The notes under the pieces: model-generated | Told to the model about the DNA's origin: nothing | Database searches by the model: none | The model's input: only the letters and a program-made list of their open reading frames with translations | In this document: positions 1 to 8,800 of the stretch, one piece after another | How positions within the stretch are numbered: position 1 is the first letter of the stretch | Layout: every line of letters begins with the position of its first letter | Position numbers and translations under genes: made by a program | Assembly (NCBI GenBank): GCA_016302435.1 | Contig: JAEDNQ010000010.1 | Location: forward strand, 1-25,772 | DNA: 25,772 nt | Source: Bacteroidaceae bacterium | Lineage (GTDB): Bacteria > Bacteroidota > Bacteroidia > Bacteroidales > Bacteroidaceae | Direction of reading: 5' to 3'

Positions 1-120
1 GAATAATATGTGAATGCGCAAAGGATTTATGATTTTTTATGGAGATTTTCTTCGCAGAGAAAACATATTGCGTATCTGTAGGTAACATGTAATGAATAAT
101 GGATAATGAATACCTTCATG

Positions 121-214
121 TTCGCCCTGCAAGGGCAAAAGCACATAGCCCAGGGCAACACCCTGGGTAATTGTTATGCCATTATGTTTTGCTCGCCCTG
201 TAAGGGCAAAAGCG
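121..214 (+). repeat. REP-like hairpin repeat, copy 1
   Basis: A ~94-bp unit built of three hairpins: GCCCTGCAAGGGC at the left, a central CCCAGGG..ACCCTGGG stem, and GCCCTGTAAGGGC at the right. Each outer hairpin is followed by AAAAGC. The same layout recurs at 441-553 (opposite strand) and 1142-1249, with a decayed piece at 9842-9875, so it is a dispersed family. The role is unknown; such units often act as transcript-end structures or are spread by a REP-type transposase, but no transposase is present here. Confidence 0.7.
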
Positions 215-273
215 TTTTTTTACATGCGCTTTCATCACAGATGCGTGTCTGTTTATCATCTGTCTCACATCTG

Positions 274-378
274 CGGATAAAATTCAATCATCGGAATTTA
301 AACGGAATATAAACGTTTTATCCGACTAAGTTCCCTCTAAGTTCCGATGATAAATTATTGTCCCGTCCGCTTGCGGAC
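274..378. repeat. Interleaved inverted repeats and hairpin
   Basis: CGGATAAAA (274-282) is complementary to TTTTATCCG (316-324). ATCATCGGAA (287-296) is complementary to TTCCGATGAT (342-351). Because the arms interleave rather than nest, they could form an H-type pseudoknot if transcribed. A separate perfect hairpin GTCCGC-TT-GCGGAC follows at 365-378, and CTAAGTTCC occurs twice (326-334, 337-345). No promoter or gene explains it. Confidence 0.4.
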
Positions 379-440
379 ACCCATCCGTGACGTTCCGTGT
401 GAATAATATTTATACATGGTGGCACATATTCAATATAGAA

Positions 441-553
441 GATACGCTTTTGCACTTACAGGGCGACGTAAAATGTAACGGGTGCCGACCCCAGGATGCC
501 GCTTCGCTCTGCCCTGTGCTATGAGCTTTTGCCCCTTCAGGGCATACACGAAT
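441..553 (-). repeat. REP-like hairpin repeat, copy 2
   Basis: On the minus strand this carries the same ordered parts as the unit at 121-214: GCCCTGAAGGGGC with AAAAGC after it, a central CAGGGC...CATCCTGGGG pairing, and GCCCTGTAAG..GCAAAAGCG at the far end. It has an extra GC-rich insert in the middle (about 500-525) and a damaged last hairpin, where a T replaces a G. Confidence 0.65.
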
Positions 554-600
554 CAGTGGGACTAACCCTATGAGCCTCGTCACAATTGGCAAAAATAAAA

Positions 601-1097
601 TGAAAACTGCGTTTTACCCTACACTCTACACAAAAATGGCTGTATTTACTCGATTATCCGTATATTACACCAGTGTATAGTTGCATTTAACCCTACACAA
701 CCCTACATTACCTTACATTGGTTTCATACCTGTTTCTTTTCCTTGGCTTGCCTCAGAGAAAAGCGACACCAACTCTGTCACACATGCTGCAGACCTCTGT
801 CACAACTATTTACAGAGCTCTGTCATAGCTTTGACAGAGCAGCCACAATAACTATAGCTCCCCAAACAGCAAATGCAGCATTGACAAAAACAATGAACTT
901 CATTCCCCTCTTGTATCTCTACATAGCTCCATTACCATAAGCAGGTGTGCTTAATGAAAGATGGATATGGCTGCATCAGGTATACATGTGTAGGGTTGTG
1001 TAGGGTTAAATGCAGCCCTTCATGTGTATAATATCATGTTATACAGCCTGTTATGGCTATTTGTGTATAGATGTAGGGTTAAACGCAATTATTTTCA
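601..1097. repeat. Nested inverted-repeat element (~500 bp)
   Basis: The inner arms at 682-707 and 989-1014 are a perfect 26-bp inverted repeat built on the motif TGTAGGGT. The outer arms at 601-631 and 1063-1097 are an imperfect inverted repeat of ~31 bp with the same TGTAGGGT core followed by AAACGCA. The ~280 bp between the inner arms has four copies of TCTGTCA or its complement (around 775-830) but no recognisable gene. It could be a non-autonomous mobile element or a structured locus. No target-site duplication is obvious. Confidence 0.55.
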
Positions 1098-1141
1098 TCT
1101 TTGTTGGAATTATTGATTTATATCAAGTATCGTTCCCTCTG

Positions 1142-1249
1142 ATTCGTGTTCACCATGAAGGGGCAAAAGCGCACAGTCCAGAGCAGAGCGGCACCCTGGG
1201 TAATCCAGTCCATCGCGTTATTTGCTCGCCCTGTAAGGGGAAAACGTAT
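1142..1249 (+). repeat. REP-like hairpin repeat, copy 3
   Basis: Starts ATTCGTGTTCACCATGAAGG, continues with GGCAAAAGCGCA, a central CCAGAGC..CACCCTGGG, and ends with GCTCGCCCTGTAAGGGGAAAACG. It matches the unit at 121-214 in order and spacing. It lies immediately beside the left 143-bp direct repeat; a decayed relative (9842-9875) sits beside the right direct repeat, so the homology of the two flanks extends into this element. Confidence 0.65.
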
Positions 1250-1257
1250 ATCATGAC

Positions 1258-1400
1258 GAACAGGGGACAGCATCCTCACGTGAGTTATTGACGCATGTCA
1301 CCAGTCCCTCTGTTCACGATATGTAAATCCATACTGACTCAAGTACTCTTTAATAGCCTTTATAACTGCTCTGCCAAATGTCATAGATGTAATGTTATTA
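1258..1400. repeat. Direct repeat bracketing the toxin operon, left copy
   Basis: This 143-bp stretch is repeated in the same orientation at 9890-10033, differing by about four substitutions and one single-base indel. It ends exactly at the TAA stop codon (1398-1400) of the last immunity gene. Inside it is a 28-codon stump of the immunity gene (1298-1384, minus strand). The two copies enclose the whole secreted protein, toxin and immunity operon. Confidence 0.85.
1298..1384 (-). pseudogene. 5' stump of a third immunity gene (28 codons)
   Basis: Reads MTFGRAVIKAIKEYLSQYGF, identical to the first 20 residues of the immunity protein at 1398-2132, then TYREQRDW and a TGA stop. It lies directly downstream of that gene, so the array is two full copies plus one truncated copy. 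The near-identical stump at 9931-10017 keeps the same eight-residue tail and stop. It is best read as a remnant left by recombination; whether it is translated is unknown. Confidence 0.7.
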
Positions 1401-1667
1401 TTTGAACACAGGCAGATACTCGTCATCCACCTTAAACACGCGTTTCTTATTTATCCATATCTGCAGGTTTTTGCGCATGATACATAAAATATACAGCTCT
1501 TCAGAACATTTCAGATTTGTGACCATGGCATTCCCAATATCATTCGGTTTTGAGAGGCGTGAAATATCTATCAGCCCCTCTTTGAAAAAGTTCAATCGCT
1601 CGTCAATATACTGAAACATCTCATCGAATCTGCCCTCAAAGTAGTAGGCAAGAGGTATGTAGTGATG
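1326..1667. repeat. 342-bp identical direct repeat, copy A
   Basis: By eye this is identical to 2074-2415 over 342 bp (offset 748). It covers the stump start, the intergenic spacer and the last ~89 codons of the downstream immunity gene. Identity stops abruptly at both ends, which points to recent duplication or gene conversion. Confidence 0.9.
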
Positions 1668-2132
1668 CGCATTCACACTCTGTTTAATGGCTGGTTTATC
1701 ATGTATTGCGCATGTGAACAAAGCTTTCTGACATGAATACTTCTCATATATGGGAAGAACTGTTGTCTCAAAAACATGCCTAAATTCAGCCATGTTCTCC
1801 TCTATGTCACGATTGCCGAAAAATTCGGAATGAATGCCGTTAGTGTCCGTAACTCCCTGGAATAAGGGACTAGACTCAGATAACGAGCTTTGGAGATGCT
1901 CTATCTTACCTTCTGACAAGTCATTCAAAATCTCATTAAGATGCACGGATACCACTTGGACTCCAATCTGGACATAGTAATACTGGGGTTGAAAATGCGT
2001 TTCCATAGAATGATAAAAATAAAATGTCATGTCTTCAGTATATGGTTTACCAAATGCATATCCTACTGGCTTGAATCCATACTGACTCAAGTACTCTTTA
2101 ATAGCCTTTATAACTGCTCTGCCAAATGTCAT
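1398..2132 (-). CDS. Putative immunity protein, copy B (244 aa)
   Basis: A cytoplasmic-looking protein without signal peptide or membrane segment. The start at 2132 gives the same MTFGRAVIKAIKEY opening as the paralogue upstream; an open frame continues 14 codons further, but those only read through the spacer. The N-terminal helix and following strand motif (AIKEYLSQYGF, then a YKP-type segment) resemble small DUF4304-like proteins; this is weak and no family is assigned with confidence. The last ~89 residues are identical to copy A, while residues 20-130 differ substantially. Position, as the last gene of a toxin operon, and duplication suggest it neutralises the nuclease tip or a related, displaced one. 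Confidence 0.75.
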   Translation of the reverse strand: MTFGRAVIKAIKEYLSQYGFKPVGYAFGKPYTEDMTFYFYHSMETHFQPQYYYVQIGVQVVSVHLNEILNDLSEGKIEHLQSSLSESSPLFQGVTDTNGIHSEFFGNRDIEENMAEFRHVFETTVLPIYEKYSCQKALFTCAIHDKPAIKQSVNAHHYIPLAYYFEGRFDEMFQYIDERLNFFKEGLIDISRLSKPNDIGNAMVTNLKCSEELYILCIMRKNLQIWINKKRVFKVDDEYLPVFK

Positions 2133-2415
2133 AGATGTAATGTTATTATTTGAACACAGGCAGATACTCGTCATCCACCTTAAACACGCGTTTCTTATTT
2201 ATCCATATCTGCAGGTTTTTGCGCATGATACATAAAATATACAGCTCTTCAGAACATTTCAGATTTGTGACCATGGCATTCCCAATATCATTCGGTTTTG
2301 AGAGGCGTGAAATATCTATCAGCCCCTCTTTGAAAAAGTTCAATCGCTCGTCAATATACTGAAACATCTCATCGAATCTGCCCTCAAAGTAGTAGGCAAG
2401 AGGTATGTAGTGATG
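2074..2415. repeat. 342-bp identical direct repeat, copy B
   Basis: Partner of 1326-1667. It runs from codon 20 of the downstream immunity gene through the 13-bp spacer into the 3' third of the upstream immunity gene. Beyond 2415 the two genes diverge at once at the DNA level. Confidence 0.9.
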
Positions 2416-2877
2416 TGCATTTACACTCCATTTAATAGCAGGTTTGTCATGTATAGCACATGTGAATAGAGCCTTCTGGTTCGAGTACCTCTCATATATG
2501 GGAAGAATAGTCGTCTCAAATACATGCTTAAATTCTGCCATGTTTTCCTCCATATCACGATTGCCGAAAAATTCAGAATGGATAAAATCCGTATCTGTAA
2601 CACCCTGGAATAGGGGGCTGGAATAATTTAGAGGTTGCAGATGTCCAATCTTGCCCTCAGCCAACTCGTTCAAAATTTCGTTAAGATGTATAGATACTAT
2701 TTGAGCAAACATTTTAACATAATAATATTGAGGTATGAAATGTGTCTCATCTGCATAGAAAAAATTTAATGTCATGTCATCATTGTAAGGTTTGTAGAAT
2801 GAGTAGTCTTTGTATTTGAAGCCATACTGACTTACGTACTCTTTAATAGCTTTTTTTACAGCTTTACCAAATGTCAT
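2146..2877 (-). CDS. Putative immunity protein, copy A (243 aa)
   Basis: Begins MTFGKAVKKAIKEYVSQYGF only 12 bp after the stop of the 2048-aa toxin gene, the usual place for a cognate immunity gene in polymorphic-toxin loci. It has no signal peptide, so it should act in the cytoplasm, where a nuclease toxin would act. It is aromatic-rich (for example FEGRFDEMFQYIDERL) and ends DDEYLPVFK, identical to its paralogue. The N-terminal and middle parts differ from copy B, so the two may recognise different toxin variants. The immunity role is inferred from context; no sequence signature proves it. Confidence 0.75.
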   Translation of the reverse strand: MTFGKAVKKAIKEYVSQYGFKYKDYSFYKPYNDDMTLNFFYADETHFIPQYYYVKMFAQIVSIHLNEILNELAEGKIGHLQPLNYSSPLFQGVTDTDFIHSEFFGNRDMEENMAEFKHVFETTILPIYERYSNQKALFTCAIHDKPAIKWSVNAHHYIPLAYYFEGRFDEMFQYIDERLNFFKEGLIDISRLSKPNDIGNAMVTNLKCSEELYILCIMRKNLQIWINKKRVFKVDDEYLPVFK

Positions 2878-2889
2878 AGTTGTATAGTA

Positions 2890-5800
2890 TTATGGAATAA
2901 AATAAATGTCAAATTGAATACCAATAGTCGTATTAGAAGCTGGTCTATTGAACAAAGTTTTTGCTTTCTCTCCAAACCACTGTATGTCCGCATTAGAAGG
3001 ATTTTTCAATAACGGGAAGACCTGCAGCTGATTTTTTGTAAAACCAGCATACGGTCCGGCTTTGGATTCCACAATGTGCAGCACACCATTTGCGTCGTAG
3101 TAAGACAAGTCAGCCCTGTATGTCACACCATTTATCCTGTATGAGACTTCTGTTGCATAGTCCCCTTTCAGATTCAATTGTTCAGCTGTCAGCTTGACTC
3201 CAATTTGTCCTTTCTGATAGGGAGTCATGGTTCCCCAGTCGGAAGGAAGGAGCGACTGATTGTTCTCGCCTCGCACAACATTCAGCTCAAGGCCCATCTC
3301 GTCAGCCTTGCGCTGTATGCCATACACAGAGCCTTGTCTGGATGAACTTGCCTTTTCCGGCACTAACGGCAGATTGGCATTGTCTTCCAACAGAGCAAAC
3401 CTTCTGCTTCCATCCCAGATGTTCCTGTTGGTGCCATAAGCTTTGACGCCACCGAATATGCCTCCAGACACACCTCCAAACACGGCACCGCTCAAGGCTC
3501 CTTGAGCCAGGCCTTCAAGTGCATTGCTGCCTGATATGAGTGCGTTCAGCGAGCCTGTTATGCTGCCACTGATGAATCCAGTCTGAATACCTGCACTTAT
3601 ACCTCCAACAACACCTACGCCGCAAGGCATAATTGTACAAACTGCTCCAGACAGGGCACCGACACCGAAATAACCAAGCCCTTGCCACACATTGTCCACT
3701 TTGTTCCAATTCATGCAGAGGTTTATGCCGCCACCTATCAAGGCTCCTGCTACAATCGCGACGGGGAAATCTCCTTCAGGATCCATGTGCATGGTAGGGC
3801 AATTGTTGCCATATACGTATGGATTAAAGCCCATTACAGAGGCTGAGGCGTCAAATACAGGGTCAAATGACATGAAGCGGCCTATGTAGGGGTCGTAAAG
3901 TCTGGCATTCAGATTTATAAGGCCAAATGGAAACAGATGTTCCTGCCCCAGAAACCCCCTGTGGAAATAGTTGACAGGTGTGTGCCCCTTATGAAGCAAA
4001 ACATCAGACATGTCGCCATTCTCTTCGCAGTATCTGCCCCAAGGGTCATAGTAATATCTCTGAAGCTGTGTAGAGTCTGCCATGCTGGTGATGCTTCCAT
4101 GATTGTCTCTGTATATCTGCCACAGCACAAGTTTGTCGTTATTAATGGCAGCAACGGCAGGAGCGGTCTGAGGAGTGCCGCCTACATAATAGTAATGGCA
4201 GGGAATAGTGTATGTGGGTTCACAGTCGTCAACTTCATACTGGTCATCTACATAAGCTCGGATAAATTCGTTCTCCTTGTATTCGGGGTTAGGATCACCT
4301 CTTTCGGTCAATTCATCAGACATGTATGAGTTCAGAACAGAACTTATGCGATTGCCTTCTGAATCGTATTCAAAAAACGCTTCTGCAAGCTCCTTGTCCT
4401 GATGGTTCTCATAATAGACGTACTGCGGCTTGTATAAACCATTATATGTCACACTCAACCTGCCTTTGCCCCAGACTTCTTTTGAAGGCGAAACTACGGA
4501 TTTGAGTTTGTAACCATTGTAGTTGATCTGGCTTTGCGCTCCAGCCATTGTTATGTTTCCCCTGTCATCGTACGCATAGCTCCGACCGTTCCACCCCGTA
4601 AGTAGTCCTGAGTCATCGTATATATACTGGAGCCCGTCTTTGCTTGACAGCCTTCCATGACCGTCGTATGTGTAGGTGTGAGCTGCGGTCTCGTAGTCCG
4701 ATTTATTGGTGCAGAATGCCTTGCCGCATGTCCGCGTGAGCCTGCCACACGAATCGTACTCGCTGGTTTCTTCGCCCAGCCTGTTGGAAATGCGCACGGC
4801 CCGTCCTCCGTCATCTTCCTCTTCAAGGTGCCATACGTTTCTGCCGTTCAGTTTTATGCCCGTCATCCATCCTCTTGTGTACTCGAATGTTTCAACTATG
4901 GGGTATGACACTCCTGCCAAGACGGAAGATTTGGATTTAACCTGACCGATACCGTTATACTGATATTCTGTGCTCTTGCTGTAGTGGCGTCCCTCGGCAG
5001 ACACACTCTTGCCCTTGGCCACAAGCATTCCTGCCGCATTGTATGTGCGTGACTCACTGAAGTTGGGACCGTCAACATTAGTTAAGAGTCTCTTGTCATT
5101 ATATGTATATGCTGCCGTGGCACTTCCTGAAAAAGTATTATATTGCTTCTTCAGCAAATCGCCATATTTATTGTATGTGAAATTTGTGGTATAGTATCCT
5201 GAAATCGAGCTGCCAAAGGAGTGGCTGAGCACATTGCCGTATATATCATAGCGATAGGACTGCTTGTCACCGTTGGGTGTGGCAACACCTTTTATTCGTC
5301 CTGCAGTGTCGTAAGTGAATTCCGCAGATGCCTCATGCCCGTCAGAATACTCCAGAAAGATCTTGTCGTATTCGCCTGATGCCTTGTAGTAATAGAATGC
5401 TTCTCCAGCATTATCCGACCTTTGAACAATCCTGCCATCATCGTCATACTCATAATATGTGGACACGCCCTTCTCCGTCACAGTTGACGAAAAATAATTA
5501 TGATAGTATGTAGCTGTCGTCTCGCTGCCATCGGGATATGTTGTCTTAACAGGACGGAAGCGGCAGTCGTATGCATAGCAGGTGCCAACAACTGCCTCAG
5601 TGCCTGCACGGTGGGGGGCGGACACGAACTCTGGAAAGTTTGTGTCGCTGAAATAGCGTGTGTCCACCATGTATTCTGTGCCGTCAAAATGCACAGTGCC
5701 CGTTGCAATTCTTCTGCCGAAAGCATCATAATACTCTTTGACGGTCGTTGCGTGAGAAGACCCCGTGCATACTGAATAAGCATAGTCCTTGTTTATGCCT

Positions 5801-8800
5801 TGAGTATAGGACATGCTCATAGTGTCCGGTGTGAAGGCGTTTGAGGTAGAGGACGTTATCTGGTGCGTCATTCTGCCAAACCCGTCATAAGAACGTGTCT
5901 TGCGGATGCCGAACCAGTTGTCCAGCTCCTGAGAGACTAATCCCAGCGAATTGTAAGAGAATGACGTGCTGTGTCCATCTGCGGCAACAGCCTGTGTAAG
6001 CTGCCCATATTGATTGAACGTGCTTACAGCTGTAAGCGTGTCTTTGCTGGAATAAGGCAGATAATGGGATTTTACCACATTCCCGGCGCTGTTGTATTCA
6101 TATACGTTAGTGCTAGTCAGTCGTAATTTATCTTCAACATTGCCTTTGTACAGGCATCCTTTCAAGAGACGGCCTTTTGTGTCATACTCATTTATTTCTT
6201 TCTCGTAGAAAAAGTCGTTTTCATAGTCATAGTTCTTGGTACTGTAGACTGTTTCCTTGGTGGCAGGCAGGCCAAGCAGATAGGTGTCAGGAGTGTTTAT
6301 GTTGACATACGCACATGTGCTCTCAGAACTGATTGCTCCTATCTGAGATACTGTCTGAGGACTTCCATACGAATAAGATCCATACGAAACAATCCTGTTG
6401 AGCTTCTGACCCAAATCAAAAACCGACTTTCTGCTGAGGTTCTTGTGATAGCTGCGCTGTGCCGCTCCTTGCTCGAACAGGTATTCAAACCACTCGCCTC
6501 TAATGATTGTGTCATTCTTGTCTGTGGTCTTGACCGATGATATATAAGGAGTATAGTATCCCGGATTAATCTGCAGAGTTGTCACGTTCTTGACATTCGG
6601 GCTTTTGGCTGCCATTGACTTGAATCCAAGGAAACCTTTGCCCAGTGCATGATAGATTCCTCCTTCATATTCGTATGTCGTTGTGTAGGACTGATCTCCC
6701 CATGAGTTGCAGCTCTCAGCCAAAACATGGACAGGAATGCAAAAACGTGCCAGCGGAAATGCCACCTGCTCATTATTTGTATATCCGTCAAGAAGTGAAC
6801 GGTACATGAACGAGGTTTTCTTCCCGATGCCATCAGTTACTTCAATAATCTTATTGGCGTTGGCAGAAGACAGATCATTGGAGTATCTTATCCATCTCTT
6901 TGTGGTATCAGCACCTGTGTATATGTTGCCTCCATACGCCAATAACTCCACGAATCCGTCACCATTGATGTCGCAACTCAAGACATTGTTGACATTAACG
7001 GCAAGTGAAGGTGCAAGCGCTGTCTGCCTGAAACAGGAGAATGACCCGTCATGTTCTGACTTCAGCCAAAATGCTTTCTGATTGTTTCCTTGCGAACACA
7101 TGACGGTGATGTCGCTCATCCCGTCATTGTTAAGGTCATGCGTAAGGCATGCATAGAGCTTGTCATCGTCTCCCTGTTTCTTAATTTGCCTTGACGACAA
7201 TTCCGGGATCTGCGACACTGCGAAAAGAGCTGCGTCCTTTGAGCCTGTGTTGATGGCTTTAACCCATGTGGTTGAGGATGAATGATTGATAATGAGGTCA
7301 ATCAGTCCGTCTGCATTGAAATCCGCAGCTTGGAACGTGTCTCCGTGCTTTATGTTGGTCAGGACATTGCTGTTTAACGCTGTGAACAATCCGTTCTGAT
7401 TCCACAGCATTATACAGAAATCATCGCATTGCACGAGCAAATCCACAAGTCCGTCGCTATCAAAGTCAGCGGCAAGGCAGTCCCTTATGCGGCATCTCTG
7501 CTGGGTGGAAGAAAGCAGTGGTTTGACATTTATCAGCTGTTCTGATTCTGACGCATACTTGTTGGCCATGTTCACATTGAGCGTCACTATGCGTATCAAC
7601 CCATCCTTAAGGTCTTTCTTTTCTATATGCTTTATGACATCCTTCCCATCTCTGTCAAAGTCTGCAATGACATACGCCGGCATTTCTTCTGTATGTTTCA
7701 GTTCGGATGAGAAGTCCCAGCCTTCTTTCATGAAAAAAAATTTTGCAAAGCGACGAGCGTCTATGTCTTCAGTGAAGAATGCGAGCACGGCTGTCTGCTC
7801 GTTTCCTGGCACAAGATGCGCTGCGGCCGAAGAATGGAACATGTGCTTAATAACAACTAGATTATCCGCGTAAATATAAGAAGCCAATGTGGGCTTTGAG
7901 TATACAGCTTGCATTTTTGTACCATTCCATTTCATTATATATGCTTGGCTGCCTGTCTGGCGAGGCCACATCCCTATTAGTTCTATCTTGCCGTCATTGT
8001 CGATATCGCAAGGAGTAAACATATGCGATTCTGACGATATCACCGCATTGAGATCCAGATTTATGCCTGATGAGGATATTTGAATGCCAGGAATATTTCC
8101 CCAGACAAACTGTGTCATTGGCATGCACCTGCCGTCAGACCCTGTCTCTTTTATGCTTACAAGATGGGAATAATATGAGTTATTGTCATATGTAAGTGTT
8201 AGTTTGCGGAATAGTGCGTTATTATATTTGCATTCTATACTTGCAAGACGATGCACAAGTGTGTGTTTCTGTCCAGCCACGCATGCGGATACAGTGTCAG
8301 GTCTGCTTTCGTAGACAAACGACACCGTACAAAGAGGCCCTGTGTTGCTGTTCTTCCCGTATTCTATCTTGTTGAGCAGAGGTACATTGTTATAATAACT
8401 GTACACGTACTTTATGTGATTGCCATTTATGTCTGTTGCGTGGTCGCATAGCCATGCTATGGCTTTTTCGGAATATCTGTTTGGAGTACGTAAAACAGCA
8501 TTGTTGTCAGCCCCATACCGCAATGTCGTACCATCAGGCTGCCTTACGACAAATGATTTGGGAGTTGTGGCAAAAGCACTGTCGATATAAATAATCTGAT
8601 AGTTGTCCTCTTCTGTGGCATATTCTGCTCCTTTACGAGAGTTGATTCCTCTTGTCAACAGAAGCCGCTTTCCATCTATAGCGTATGCGTCATACGTGTT
8701 GGCCTGAACTCCAGAGACTTCATTGCCGTCAAAATACCGGTTATGGCCGACTGCACTTATGGACGAGAGCCCTGACAGGCTCCATCCGAATCCCGCTATG

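Larger units (their letters stand above)
1..1297. other. Gene-free, repeat-rich intergenic region
   Basis: No convincing protein gene is visible on either strand. The short open frames of 60-93 codons have no family resemblance and run across the repeats. The stretch holds two complete hairpin-repeat elements (121-214 and 441-553) and a third at 1142-1249, a cluster of interleaved inverted repeats around 274-378, and a ~500-bp nested inverted-repeat structure (601-1097). It lies downstream of the toxin-immunity operon and looks like a sink for small repeats rather than decayed genes. Confidence 0.6.

Noticed and set aside
121..1249. CRISPR array suggested by repeated hairpin units
   Set aside because: The units are ~95-110 bp, differ in orientation, are hundreds of bases apart and have no regular spacers or cas genes.
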